From contig NC_015458.1 of the NCBI RefSeq assembly GCF_000209655.1, positions 2,108,001 through 2,172,000 of the forward strand: a DNA stretch of 64,000 bases, given 5' to 3'. Every line of letters starts with the position of its first letter. Within the stretch, counting starts at the first letter, position 1. Both the position numbers and the translations under genes were made by a program. The notes beneath the pieces were generated by a model, which was given only the letters and a program-made list of their open reading frames with translations, was not told the origin of the DNA and did not search any database. This stretch comes from Pusillimonas sp. T7-7 (lineage in GTDB: Bacteria; Pseudomonadota; Gammaproteobacteria; Burkholderiales; Burkholderiaceae_B). This document shows, piece by piece, positions 45,529 through 55,461 of the stretch.

Positions 45529-46071
45529 TTAACGCGCCTTGATCAGCGCCAATACTTCTTTGAACTGCGGATGGGCCGGTGTTTCCATCCATTCGAACAT
45601 GGCCATTTCCGCACTGATCCGTTCGAGCCCATAATGATCCCAGCGCGCACAAGCCGCAGCGAGATCCCCCGTGCGGCGCGACCCTGTGCAATCGGTGACC
45701 AGGATGGGTTGCAAACCCGCATCAGCCAAGCCAAGGCCGGTTTGTAACACACACACATGCGCCTCGGTGCCTAACAGCAACACTCTTTCGCGGCGGCACG
45801 GCAGTTCCTGCATGAAATGCGGCTCGCGGACCGCATTGAAGTGCCGTTTATGAATGACATGGTCGACCCAGCGCCGCAGCGCCGGATCGGTGGGGCCTAT
45901 TTTTTCAGCAAAATGTTCGGTGGCTATGACGGGCACACCCAACAATTGAGCCGCCTGCAGCAGGCTTGCGGTCGTTTGGATGAGGGCTGGATGATCAGCT
46001 ATGGCGGGCAGCAGCCCGGTTTGCATGTCAACCAGCAAGACCATCGTATCGTGCGTGCTCAGGGTAGTCAT
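45529..46071 (-). CDS. Isochorismatase-family hydrolase
   Basis: A protein of 180 residues. The catalytic triad of the cysteine hydrolase superfamily is readable: Asp in 'MVLLVDMQTGLL', Lys in 'DHVIHKRHFNA' and Cys in 'LLGTEAHVCVLQTGLGL'. It resembles the YcaC/ISOC1-type group rather than nicotinamidase, since the metal-ligand His set of the latter is not apparent. Substrate unknown. It lies 21 bp downstream of ettA on the same strand. Confidence 0.9.
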   Translation of the reverse strand: MTTLSTHDTMVLLVDMQTGLLPAIADHPALIQTTASLLQAAQLLGVPVIATEHFAEKIGPTDPALRRWVDHVIHKRHFNAVREPHFMQELPCRRERVLLLGTEAHVCVLQTGLGLADAGLQPILVTDCTGSRRTGDLAAACARWDHYGLERISAEMAMFEWMETPAHPQFKEVLALIKAR

Positions 46072-46092
46072 GGAAGCTCCGTCAGACGGACG

Positions 46093-47766
46093 CTATTTAA
46101 GCGCTTTATAGCGCAAGCGCCTGGGTTTGGCGCCTTCTTCGCCCAGGCGCCGCACCTTGTCCACTTCATATTCCTGGTAGTTGCCGTCAAAAAAGACCAG
46201 TTGCGAGTCGCCTTCAAATGCCAGTATATGGGTTGCAATGCGATCCAGGAACCAGCGGTCATGGCTGATGACCATCACGCTGCCGGCGAACTCCAGCAAG
46301 GCATCTTCCAGAGCGCGCAGGGTTTCAACGTCAAGGTCGTTGGACGGTTCGTCAAGCAGCAGCACATTACCGCCGGCGATCAGCGTCTTGGCCAAATGCA
46401 GCCGGCCACGCTCGCCCCCGGAAAGCTTGCCCACCTGCTTGTTCTGGTCGCCACCCTTGAAATTGAAACGGCCCAGGTATGCGCGCGACGGCATTTCAAA
46501 ACGCCCTACGGTCAGCAAATCAGCACCATCAGAGATGGCGTCGAACACGGTTTTGTCATCGGGCAGCGACTCGCGTGACTGGTCGACAAAAGCCAGTTTG
46601 ACCGTCTGGCCGACTTTGACAACGCCGCTGTCGGGCTGCTCTTGCCCGGCAAGCATGCGAAACAGCGTTGACTTACCCGCCCCGTTTGGCCCGATAATGC
46701 CGACGATCGCACCCGCCGGGACTTTAAAGCTGACATTGTCGATCAGCAGCCGGTCGCCATAGCCCTTGCTGACGTTCTCGAACTCGATGACCTCGTTGCC
46801 CAGGCGCTCGGCAACGGGGATGAAAATCTCTTGGGTTTCATTCCGCTTCTGGTACTCGTGGGACGACAGCTCTTCAAAGCGCGCCAGCCTGGCCTTGGCC
46901 TTTGCCTGCCGGCCTTTGGGGTTTTGCCTGACCCATTCCAGTTCTTTCTTGATGGTGCGTTGCCTGGCCGATTCTGAAGCCTCTTCCTGCTTCAGACGGT
47001 CGTCTTTTTGCTCGAGCCAGGAACTATAGTTGCCCTTCCAGGGAATGCCATGCCCCCGGTCGAGTTCAAGTATCCATTCCGCCGCATTATCAAGAAAGTA
47101 ACGATCGTGCGTAACACCCACGACGGTACCCGGGAACTTGCGCAGAAACTGTTCCAGCCACTCAACGCTTTCCGCATCAAGGTGGTTGGTTGGCTCATCG
47201 AGCAAGAGCATGTCGGGCTTGGACAGCAGCAGGCGGCACAGCGCCACGCGGCGCTTTTCACCGCCAGACAGATTGCCAATGACGGCGTCCCACGGCGGCA
47301 GACGCAAGGCATCTGCCGCAATCTCCATTTGATGCTCGATATCATCTGCGCCGCTGGAAGCAGCCGCTGCAATAATGGCTTCGAGCTCCGCCTGTTCGGT
47401 GGCAAGCTGGTCGAAATCGGCATCAGGCTCTGAGTAAGCGGCATAGACCTCTTCGAGCCGCTTGCGCGCGCTGAACAGTTCACCCAGGCCCTCTTCGACC
47501 GACTGGCGCACCGTGTGCTCAGGATTCAGGACGGGCTCTTGCGGCAGATAGCCAATATTGAGTCCCGCCATGGGAATGGCCTCGCCCTCGATCTCGCGGT
47601 CGATACCCGCCATGATCTTGAGCAGGGTCGACTTACCCGAACCGTTCAGGCCCAGCACGCCGATTTTGGCGCCCGGAAAAAAAGACAAGGAGATATCGCG
47701 CAGAATCTGGCGCTTGGGCGGCACAATTTTGCCAACCCGGTTCATCGTATATACGTATTGGGCCAT
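46093..47766 (-). CDS. ettA: Energy-dependent translational throttle protein EttA (ABC-F)
   Basis: A protein of 557 residues with two ABC domains. Walker A sites are '[11 protein letters not shown]' and '[11 protein letters not shown]'; signatures are '[16 protein letters not shown]' and '[16 protein letters not shown]'; the linker between domains contains '[14 protein letters not shown]'-like basic helices (PtIM). ABC-F proteins have no membrane domain; EttA binds the ribosomal E site and gates the first peptide bond according to ATP/ADP. The N-terminal '[42 protein letters not shown]' region is diagnostic. Confidence 0.97.
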   Translation of the reverse strand: MAQYVYTMNRVGKIVPPKRQILRDISLSFFPGAKIGVLGLNGSGKSTLLKIMAGIDREIEGEAIPMAGLNIGYLPQEPVLNPEHTVRQSVEEGLGELFSARKRLEEVYAAYSEPDADFDQLATEQAELEAIIAAAASSGADDIEHQMEIAADALRLPPWDAVIGNLSGGEKRRVALCRLLLSKPDMLLLDEPTNHLDAESVEWLEQFLRKFPGTVVGVTHDRYFLDNAAEWILELDRGHGIPWKGNYSSWLEQKDDRLKQEEASESARQRTIKKELEWVRQNPKGRQAKAKARLARFEELSSHEYQKRNETQEIFIPVAERLGNEVIEFENVSKGYGDRLLIDNVSFKVPAGAIVGIIGPNGAGKSTLFRMLAGQEQPDSGVVKVGQTVKLAFVDQSRESLPDDKTVFDAISDGADLLTVGRFEMPSRAYLGRFNFKGGDQNKQVGKLSGGERGRLHLAKTLIAGGNVLLLDEPSNDLDVETLRALEDALLEFAGSVMVISHDRWFLDRIATHILAFEGDSQLVFFDGNYQEYEVDKVRRLGEEGAKPRRLRYKALK

Positions 47767-47856
47767 AACAAGTCTAAGAATAAAAAACCGGAAACTTCTG
47801 AATAAGTGATTGTAGGCGGTTAAAATTAAAGTTCCACTCTAGTCCTGACGGTCGCC

Positions 47857-48351
47857 ATGTCCACAGAAGAAACGTCCCCGCTCGTCTTTACCGACGAAGA
47901 ACTTGATTTACTGGGCCGCACCGCCGATGCCCTGAGCGCGTATATGGGCAAGCCAGTGTTGGCTGAAATCATGAACGCCGAAGATACAGGCTTTGAGTGG
48001 GTCATCTTTGCTGTGCCGCTCGATGTCCAGGACGACCCCGACGACTACATACTGGTCCAGATTGGCGGCGTCGACGCCCGCTACGTGGGCAATACCGGGG
48101 GCATGACCATCAGCGATGGCGAAGTCTACGACTGCGAGTATCTCTGGGCCATCCAGCTATCTGATCTTGAAGGCGTACGCTACATCAAGGTCGATCAAGA
48201 GGGCGACGAAGTCGCCTGGGCAGACAAGCTGCAAGATATTCTGCCTTTCATCATGAAAGACGAAACCGTCAGCAGCGACGACGATGACCGGGACGACGAT
48301 GAAGATACGCCTGACCTGGATGACTCAGGCGAACCGCGCATCCTGCACTAA
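47857..48351 (+). CDS. Acidic conserved protein of unknown function
   Basis: A protein of 164 residues. An ordered part (about residues 1-138) is followed by an Asp-rich tail ('SSDDDDRDDDEDTPDLDDSGEP') that is surely disordered and strongly negative. The ordered part contains 'PDDYILVQIGGVDARYVGNTGGMTISDGEVYDCEYLWAIQLSDLEGVRYI'. I do not recognise a family. No signal or membrane segment is seen. It is divergent from ettA with about 90 bp between and converges on a glycosyltransferase gene. Confidence 0.75.
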   Translation: MSTEETSPLVFTDEELDLLGRTADALSAYMGKPVLAEIMNAEDTGFEWVIFAVPLDVQDDPDDYILVQIGGVDARYVGNTGGMTISDGEVYDCEYLWAIQLSDLEGVRYIKVDQEGDEVAWADKLQDILPFIMKDETVSSDDDDRDDDEDTPDLDDSGEPRILH

Positions 48352-48361
48352 AACACCCCAT

Positions 48362-49306
48362 TCAGGCCTGATGGCGTGGGTTGCGCAGTATCCGATCACG
48401 TATGTAAAGCAGCAAGCCCAGCGGCCACATCACGCCCACCAGCAGGCGTGATGCCCAGCCTTTCAACTCACGCCCCGCCGGCAGGGGCTGCTTGTTGCGC
48501 CTGAGATGCAATGAAAAACGCGTATAGCGCACTGCCGCCATCAGGAACGCCTGCGGCTTGTATCGGAACCACGGCAAACACTCCACGACCGTATCGTGCG
48601 CCAGCAGCCACAGGCCCAGCGCATGCTCCTGACCATCCCTACCCTGTCTGGTTAGCGCATCATTGCTGTCGTGATACACCCTGAACACCTGATTGACGAA
48701 TCGCGTGAGGTAGCCGGCACGGGCAATGGCCCGCCATACCAGGCTTTCGGGTACAAAACCGGCAATTTCCTCGGGAAAGGGAAACATCCGCAGCACATCC
48801 GTGCGCAGGCAACCGAATTTTTCGCCCTTGACGTGATACTTGAACGTCATATCGAGCGATGAAGCATCAAGCAGGTCGCGCGGATACATATCGCCCACAA
48901 TATGCCCATTGGGTCGTGCGCACAGTCCTGTAATCGCTACAAATCGATCACGTTCGCCAGCAGGAATATCACGCCAGGCAGTTGCCATGGCGTATAAGGC
49001 ATTGGTATCCAGGCTATCGTCGCTATCGAGCGCCACCACGAGCTCGCCGCTGGCTTTGTTGACGCCACGGTTAAAGGCGGTTTTCTTGTGCTGATTTCTT
49101 TGCCACATGTAGTGGATGGGAAAACTGGCTTCTTGCTGCCACTCCATGACCATCGCACGGGTATTGTCAGTAGAGCCATCGTCGACAATGACCCACTCGA
49201 AATCCTGGAACGACTGTTCGCCCAAAGACAGATAGACCCGCTCAAGAGTATGGGCTCTGTTATAGGTTGGTGTGACAACCGTAAAAAGGTGGCGCCAAGT
49301 GGTCAT
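48362..49306 (-). CDS. Family 2 glycosyltransferase
   Basis: A protein of 314 residues. GT-A features are 'LFTVVTPTYNRAHTLERVYLSLGEQSF', 'WVIVDDGSTDNTRAMV' and the DxD motif in 'LVVALDSDDSLDTNAL'; the acceptor part follows, with a hydrophobic helix near the C terminus ('LLVGVMWPLGLLLYI'), perhaps for membrane association. I start at the ATG at 49306. The acceptor and sugar are unknown; no other polysaccharide genes are adjacent, so it is isolated from a cluster. Confidence 0.88.
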   Translation of the reverse strand: MTTWRHLFTVVTPTYNRAHTLERVYLSLGEQSFQDFEWVIVDDGSTDNTRAMVMEWQQEASFPIHYMWQRNQHKKTAFNRGVNKASGELVVALDSDDSLDTNALYAMATAWRDIPAGERDRFVAITGLCARPNGHIVGDMYPRDLLDASSLDMTFKYHVKGEKFGCLRTDVLRMFPFPEEIAGFVPESLVWRAIARAGYLTRFVNQVFRVYHDSNDALTRQGRDGQEHALGLWLLAHDTVVECLPWFRYKPQAFLMAAVRYTRFSLHLRRNKQPLPAGRELKGWASRLLVGVMWPLGLLLYIRDRILRNPRHQA

Positions 49307-49349
49307 ACGACCTTCTTTATTCCCTGCTTCAATCAAACTATCATAGGTC

Positions 49350-49382
49350 AAAAAAAATCCACAGACCCAGGATCTGCGGATT
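49350..49382 (-). terminator. Rho-independent terminator of the 42-residue basic protein gene
   Basis: On the reverse strand a 10-position stem (one A/C mismatch; 49373-49382 with 49356-49365) with a 7-nt loop is followed by a run of eight T (49357-49350). Confidence 0.85.
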
Positions 49383-49452
49383 ATTTGCCAGAATTACGTA
49401 TTGATACCACGCGGTCTGGCAAGCCTTTACAGGCCGTTACTGATCAAATTGC

Positions 49453-49581
49453 TTAAACGCGCTTGACCTTTTCGAGCATTTTGAAAACGCCTTTGGGCGA
49501 GCGCACGAAAAGACGCTTGAATGCCTTGCCCAGGCAACGGCGTTCAAGGGTGTTGCGACGCGTACGTTTGATTTCTGCCAT
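49453..49581 (-). CDS. Small basic protein, 42 residues, unknown function
   Basis: An intact short frame reads MAEIKRTRRNTLERRCLGKA at the N terminus and ends in LEKVKRV. A Shine-Dalgarno sequence (CGGAGAT) lies six bases upstream of the ATG at 49581, and a good terminator follows 70 bp after the stop, so it is a self-contained gene. About a third of residues are Lys or Arg, giving a very high pI, with one Cys at position 16. The composition resembles ribosomal or RNA-binding small proteins, but I do not recognise the family. It is divergent from the large uvrA-like gene 144 bp away. Confidence 0.75.
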   Translation of the reverse strand: MAEIKRTRRNTLERRCLGKAFKRLFVRSPKGVFKMLEKVKRV

Positions 49582-49724
49582 GATGATCTCCGATCTGTGC
49601 ATAGTAGGCACGCAAAGCCGCGAGCCCAAAAAATTCAGTTAACCAGGCATTCTACCTAAAATTTGCCAGATCCACAAAAACAGCTTGGCCAAGACACTAG
49701 CGGAAGAACGATTATCATAGCGGA

Positions 49725-52700
49725 ATGAGCTCACATATCCGCATTTTCGGCGCACGCCAGAACAACCTCAAGAACCTTGATGTTTCCATCAATACCGGCG
49801 AACTGCTGGTCGTGACGGGTGTTTCGGGGTCAGGCAAAAGTTCGCTGGCTTTCGATACCCTTTATGCCGAAGGCCAGCGCCGCTACGTAGAAACCTTCTC
49901 GCCCTACGCTCGACAATTTCTAGACCGTATGGACAAGCCTCAGGTCGAACGTATCGAAGGCATATTGCCCGCCATTGCCATAGATCAGGTCAATCCGGTA
50001 CGCAATTCGCGCAGCACCGTGGGCACCATGACAGAGCTGAACGACCATCTGAAATTGCTGTTTGCGCGACTCGGACGACTATATTGCCAGTGCTGCGGCC
50101 AGCACGTGCAGCGAGACGATGCGCAATCCATACAACAGCAATTGGCCGCACGCGCACCCGAAGCCGGTGACCCTCGCCTGATCATCACCTTCCCGATCAT
50201 TGTCCCGGCCAACTACACCGAAGAAGAGGTGCGCGGCTTTCTGGAGCAACAAGGCTACACGCGCATCCACCATGAAGAAGTCCGCCTGCATACGCCCGCT
50301 CCGGCCAAAAGCAAAGGAAAAGGCAAGCGCACACCCAAGGCCGAAAAACTGCGTGTACTGCATGTGGTGCAAGACCGTTTCCGTTATGGCTCCGCCGAAC
50401 CCGAGCGCGTTATGGAAGCGCTGGACACCGCCCTGAAGCAGGGCGATGGCCACATCGCGATTCACGCCCTGCCCGACTCAGACAAGGAAGACAATCAGGA
50501 AACCATATGGCGCTTCAGCAACCGCCTGCACTGTGCCGCCTGCAATATTGAATACAGCACGCCACTGCCCAGCACTTTTTCATTCAACTCGCCCTTGGGC
50601 GCCTGCGAATCATGCCGGGGCTTCGGGCGTGTCATGGGCATAGACTACGGCCTGGTCGTACCCGACGAAAAGAAGACACTGCGCCAGGGCGCCATCAAAC
50701 CCTGGCAAACCAACAGCTACAAAGAATGCCAGACGGAAATGGAGCAATATGCTCCCGCTGCGGGCATACGCCTCGATACGCCCTGGCAAGACCTCACTGA
50801 AGAAGAAAGGCGCTGGGTGATCGATGGCACACCCGACTGGAAAGGCGGCAACAACGCCTGGAAAACGCAGTGGTATGGTGCACAGCGATTCTTTGACTGG
50901 CTGGAGTCTCGCGCCTACAAAATGCACGTGCGCGTGCTGCTTTCAAAGTACCGCAGCTATACGCCCTGCCCCGCTTGTGGCGGCGCCCGGCTCAAACCCG
51001 ACGCCACACTATGGCGACTGGGCAGCGTGGCCGGAAACACAGACGGCGCTTATCCGCGTTTCATGCCGGTGCACGCGCAATGGAGCCGTGCACAACTCGA
51101 TGCCCTGCCAGGGCTGGGCATCCACGATCTGATGCGTCTACCCATCAGTCGTGTACGCGACTATTTCCTGGACATCAGCTTTGGCGCCCAGATGGACGCC
51201 GCTATCGACCTGCTGCTGAATGAGGTCCGCACTCGCCTCAAATTTCTGTGCGATGTGGGTCTGGGTTATTTGTCGCTGGATCGCCAGAGCCGTACGCTGT
51301 CGGGCGGAGAAGTCCAGCGCATCAACCTCACGACAGCGCTGGGGACCTCGCTGGTCAACACATTATTTGTGCTCGACGAACCCTCCATCGGCCTGCACCC
51401 GCGCGACATGCACCGTGTGGTGGAAGTCATGCACCGCCTGCGCGCCAACGGCAACACTCTAGTGGTGGTTGAACACGATCCGCAAGTCATGATTGCCGCC
51501 GACCGCATCATGGATATGGGTCCCGGCCCGGGCGAGCGCGGCGGCCAAGTCGTCTTCGACGGTACGCCAGCGCAACTGCGCAATGCCGACACGCTGACAG
51601 GAAACTACCTGGGCAGTCGCCTGCGCGTCGAAGCGCCGCGCCCCATGCCTGTGGCCGCCAACACGCCACGTCTCGTTCTTGAAGGCGCCAGGGCCAACAA
51701 CCTTCAAAACGTATCCTTGTCGATACCGCTGGGGCGCCTGGTCTGCGTGACAGGCGTATCGGGTTCGGGCAAGTCGACCCTGATCCAGGATGTCCTCTAT
51801 CCGGCCCTACTCAAACAACAGGGCAAGCCTACTGAAGCGCCGGGTGAATATGATCACCTGCTGGGTGCGGAGCAACTGGCCGACGTCGTCATGGTGGACC
51901 AAACCCCCATAGGCAAGACAGCGCGCTCCAACCCCGCAAGCTACGTCGGCGCCTTCGACGCCATACGCAAACTGTTCGCCCAAGCCCCGATATCCAAAGA
52001 GCGAGGCTATACGGCAGGAACCTTCAGCTTCAACACCGGCGATGGACGCTGCCCAACTTGCGGCGGTACCGGCTTTGAGCATGTCGAGATGCAATTCCTG
52101 TCGGATGTATACCTGCGCTGCCCCGACTGCGATGGTAAACGCTTCCGTCCCGAAATTCGGGAGGTGCGGGTCGAACATCTGGGCCGCAACGCTTCGATCG
52201 ACGAAGTCCTGGAAATGACCATCAGCGAAGCCCTGGCATTCTTCAGCGGCCTGCGCGACGTCCAGTGGGCGCTGGCCCCTCTGGCCGACGTGGGGCTGGA
52301 GTATGTGCGCCTGGGCCAGCCGGTGCCTACGCTGTCTGGCGGCGAGGCCCAGCGACTCAAGCTGGCCGGCCACCTGGCTGCAGCGGCACGCAGCGGTATC
52401 TCGTCGGCCAAAGTCGCCAAGAAAGGCAGTCTGTTTTTATTCGATGAGCCCACGACAGGCCTGCACTTTGACGATGTAGCCCGCCTGATGCGTGCTTTCC
52501 GCAAGCTGCTGGCGGCCGGCCACTCATTGTTGATTATCGAACACAACCTGGACGTCATTCGTGCGGCGGACTGGCTGATCGACCTGGGCCCCGAGGGCGG
52601 CGACGCGGGTGGCCGCATTGTCGGCGTTGGCACCCCCCAAGATCTTGTATTCAACAAAGAGTCGCATACGGGCCAGGCGCTGGCCGACTACACAAGCGCC

Positions 52701-55460
52701 ATCGTCTACGAAGACAAATCGCAACAAGCCAGACAGTTGGCCGAGCCTACGCCACGCTACCAGAATGCAGCCGGCACACCACTGCAAACCGTCGTACGGC
52801 GCCGACACGGCCAGGGGCTGAGCATAGACATGGTCAATGCCCGCGAGCACAACCTGAAAGGCATCAACGTCAGCATTCCGCACGATACCTTTACCGTGAT
52901 TACGGGCGTGTCGGGTTCCGGCAAATCCACCCTGGCCTTCGACATCCTGTTCAATGAAGGGCAGCGCCGCTATCTGGAATCGCTTAATGCCTATGCCCGA
53001 GCCATCGTGCAGCCCGCAGGCAAGCCCGACGTGGATGCCATTTACGGCATCCCGCCCACCGTTGCCATTGAACAGCGCACCAGCCGTGGAGGCCGTAAAT
53101 CGACGGTCGCCACCATGACCGAGATTCATCATTTCCTGCGCTTGCTGTATGTCAAGCTGGGCACGCAGATGTGCCCTACCTGCAATGTGGCCGTCGAACC
53201 GCAGAAGGCTGAACAAATCGTCGCCCAAATCCTGAGAGACTACAAAGGCCGACATATAGGCATACTGGCGCCGCTGGTCAGCGCACGCAAGGGCTACTAC
53301 ACCGATCTGGCCAAATGGGCCGCCGGCAAAGGTCACTCTCATTTACGAGTTGATGGTGAGTTCGTACCAGTGTCACCCTGGCCACGGCTGGATCGGTATA
53401 AAGAGCACACTATTGAGTTGCCCGTAGCTGATTTGATCATCAATCCCAAGAATGAGGCAACGCTGCGTGAAGCTGTGCGCGAAGCGCTGGAGCATGGCCA
53501 GGGCTCCATGAGCATATTGCTGGATGTCTCTACAACGCAGGCCGACAGCCTGGACGAGCGCCGCAGCGCAACGCCCAACGCCTCCGCCGAACAAAGGCAT
53601 TTTTCGGTCAAACGGGCCTGCCCCAGCTGCGGCACAAGCTTTCCTGAACCCGATCCGCGCATGTTCAGCTACAACTCCAAGCATGGCTGGTGCAACAGCT
53701 GCTTTGGCACGGGCCTGCAATTGGCGGGCTTCGACGCCGAACAAACGGGCGAGGAAACCGCCTGGAACGCCTGGTACGAAGGCAATGTGGAAACCTGCTC
53801 CAGCTGTCATGGCGAGCGCCTTAACCCAGTCTCCAGGGCATTCCTATGGCGCGGACGCTCCATTGCCGAGCTGGCAGCCATGCCCGTATCCGACGCACAA
53901 AGCTTTTTCGACGGCCTGATCATCCGCGGGCGCGAAGGCGAAATCACCCGCGACATTCTTTCTGAAATCAAGGGGCGGCTCAGCTTCATGCGGGAAGTCG
54001 GCCTGGGCTATCTGGCGCTGGACCGTGCCGCCCCCACCCTGTCGGGCGGCGAAGCACAGCGCATACGGCTGGCCGCTCAGTTGGGTTCCAACCTGCAGGG
54101 CGTGTGCTACGTACTGGACGAACCCACCATAGGCCTGCACTCGCGCGACAACCAGATCTTGCTCAATGCCCTGGCATCGCTCGAAGGCAACGGCAACACA
54201 CTGGTGGTGGTCGAGCACGACGAAGACACCATACGGCGGGCCTCGCATATTATCGACATAGGCCCCGGAGCCGGTACGCGCGGCGGCATGGTGGTGGCGC
54301 AGGGCACGGCTCAAGACCTGATGGACAACCCGGCATCCGTCACAGGCCGCTACCTGAAGCACCCCTTGCAACACCCCTTGCAGCCGCGCCGCGCCATCAC
54401 AGACGAGACCGCCCTGATCACCGTCCAGAGCGCGCACTTGCATAACCTGCACAATGTCAATGCGCAGCTGCCAGTCGGTCGTTTGAGCGTGGTGACAGGC
54501 GTGTCGGGATCGGGCAAATCCACGCTGGCACGCGACGTACTGCTTGAAAATCTTTCGCAAGCGGTATCTCAGCGCAAAGATCCGGCATGGCATGGCTGCA
54601 CGGGCATTACCGGCTGGCAGGCCATAGACCGCGTGCTGGAAGTTGACCAGACTCCCATAGGCAAAACCCCACGCTCCTGTCCTGCCACCTATGTAGGCTT
54701 CTGGGACGATGTACGCAAGCTGTTTGCCGATACACGCGAAGCCAGGATACGCGGCTGGACTGCGGCACGTTTTTCATTCAACACCGGTGAAGGCCGCTGC
54801 CCCGTGTGCGAAGGGCAAGGCATGCGCACCATAGAAATGAGCTTCCTGCCCGACGTCAAGGTGTTGTGTGACGGCTGCAATGGCGAACGCTTCAACCGCG
54901 ACACCCTGGGCGTTACCTGGCGCGGCAAGAACGCTGGCGAAGTGTTGAAGATGGAAGTGGACGAGGCCGTGGAGTTCTTTGCTGCACATTCCAGAATCTC
55001 GCGCATTCTTCAACTGATGCAAGACGTCGGACTGGGCTACCTGACGCTGGGCCAGCCCTCTCCCACCCTATCGGGAGGAGAGGCGCAGCGCATCAAACTG
55101 GTGGCGGAGCTGGCCAAGGCGCGCCTGACCGAGGGCGTGATCAAGACCGGCCGGGCTTCCCGGATTCCGCACACGCTCTATGTGCTGGATGAGCCCACAG
55201 TGGGCCTGTCTACGGCCGACGTCGAGAAACTGATTCATGTGCTGCATCGCCTGGTCGACGCCGACAATACCGTGCTGGTCATCGAACACAACCTGGACAT
55301 CGTTGCGGAAGCCGACTGGATCCTGGACTTGGGTCCGGAAGGAGGAAACGGCGGCGGACGCCTGGTGGCGCAAGGATCGCCTGAGCAAGTGATGGGCATG
55401 AAAACAGTCTCGCATACAGGCGCTGCACTGGCAACATTCCTCAAGCAGGCGCAAGGTTGA
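49725..55460 (+). CDS. uvrA: Tandem UvrA-like excinuclease subunit (1911 residues, four ABC modules)
   Basis: A head-to-tail fusion of two complete UvrA-like units. Walker A sites lie near residues 32, 675, 1060 and 1591 (each GVSGSGKS), signatures near 525 ('LSGGEVQRINL'), 870, 1439 and 1782, and Walker B sites near 547, 903, 1460 and 1819 ('VLDEPSIGLHP', 'LFDEPTTGLHF', 'VLDEPTIGLHS', 'VLDEPTVGLST'). Cys-rich zinc sites occur in both halves. Both also contain a segment resembling the UvrB-binding domain (the second is clearest: 'YTDLAKWAAGKGHSHLRVDGEF'). UvrA normally works as a dimer of 940-residue subunits in nucleotide excision repair; here one chain could form that dimer. Probably a paralogue of a standard uvrA elsewhere. 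pabB starts one base after the stop. Confidence 0.9.
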   Translation: MSSHIRIFGARQNNLKNLDVSINTGELLVVTGVSGSGKSSLAFDTLYAEGQRRYVETFSPYARQFLDRMDKPQVERIEGILPAIAIDQVNPVRNSRSTVGTMTELNDHLKLLFARLGRLYCQCCGQHVQRDDAQSIQQQLAARAPEAGDPRLIITFPIIVPANYTEEEVRGFLEQQGYTRIHHEEVRLHTPAPAKSKGKGKRTPKAEKLRVLHVVQDRFRYGSAEPERVMEALDTALKQGDGHIAIHALPDSDKEDNQETIWRFSNRLHCAACNIEYSTPLPSTFSFNSPLGACESCRGFGRVMGIDYGLVVPDEKKTLRQGAIKPWQTNSYKECQTEMEQYAPAAGIRLDTPWQDLTEEERRWVIDGTPDWKGGNNAWKTQWYGAQRFFDWLESRAYKMHVRVLLSKYRSYTPCPACGGARLKPDATLWRLGSVAGNTDGAYPRFMPVHAQWSRAQLDALPGLGIHDLMRLPISRVRDYFLDISFGAQMDAAIDLLLNEVRTRLKFLCDVGLGYLSLDRQSRTLSGGEVQRINLTTALGTSLVNTLFVLDEPSIGLHPRDMHRVVEVMHRLRANGNTLVVVEHDPQVMIAADRIMDMGPGPGERGGQVVFDGTPAQLRNADTLTGNYLGSRLRVEAPRPMPVAANTPRLVLEGARANNLQNVSLSIPLGRLVCVTGVSGSGKSTLIQDVLYPALLKQQGKPTEAPGEYDHLLGAEQLADVVMVDQTPIGKTARSNPASYVGAFDAIRKLFAQAPISKERGYTAGTFSFNTGDGRCPTCGGTGFEHVEMQFLSDVYLRCPDCDGKRFRPEIREVRVEHLGRNASIDEVLEMTISEALAFFSGLRDVQWALAPLADVGLEYVRLGQPVPTLSGGEAQRLKLAGHLAAAARSGISSAKVAKKGSLFLFDEPTTGLHFDDVARLMRAFRKLLAAGHSLLIIEHNLDVIRAADWLIDLGPEGGDAGGRIVGVGTPQDLVFNKESHTGQALADYTSAIVYEDKSQQARQLAEPTPRYQNAAGTPLQTVVRRRHGQGLSIDMVNAREHNLKGINVSIPHDTFTVITGVSGSGKSTLAFDILFNEGQRRYLESLNAYARAIVQPAGKPDVDAIYGIPPTVAIEQRTSRGGRKSTVATMTEIHHFLRLLYVKLGTQMCPTCNVAVEPQKAEQIVAQILRDYKGRHIGILAPLVSARKGYYTDLAKWAAGKGHSHLRVDGEFVPVSPWPRLDRYKEHTIELPVADLIINPKNEATLREAVREALEHGQGSMSILLDVSTTQADSLDERRSATPNASAEQRHFSVKRACPSCGTSFPEPDPRMFSYNSKHGWCNSCFGTGLQLAGFDAEQTGEETAWNAWYEGNVETCSSCHGERLNPVSRAFLWRGRSIAELAAMPVSDAQSFFDGLIIRGREGEITRDILSEIKGRLSFMREVGLGYLALDRAAPTLSGGEAQRIRLAAQLGSNLQGVCYVLDEPTIGLHSRDNQILLNALASLEGNGNTLVVVEHDEDTIRRASHIIDIGPGAGTRGGMVVAQGTAQDLMDNPASVTGRYLKHPLQHPLQPRRAITDETALITVQSAHLHNLHNVNAQLPVGRLSVVTGVSGSGKSTLARDVLLENLSQAVSQRKDPAWHGCTGITGWQAIDRVLEVDQTPIGKTPRSCPATYVGFWDDVRKLFADTREARIRGWTAARFSFNTGEGRCPVCEGQGMRTIEMSFLPDVKVLCDGCNGERFNRDTLGVTWRGKNAGEVLKMEVDEAVEFFAAHSRISRILQLMQDVGLGYLTLGQPSPTLSGGEAQRIKLVAELAKARLTEGVIKTGRASRIPHTLYVLDEPTVGLSTADVEKLIHVLHRLVDADNTVLVIEHNLDIVAEADWILDLGPEGGNGGGRLVAQGSPEQVMGMKTVSHTGAALATFLKQAQG

Positions 55461-55461
55461 G

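Noticed and set aside
52524..53342. 272-codon frame opposite the uvrA-like gene
   Set aside because: Antisense shadow; the forward frame carries clear UvrA motifs across it.
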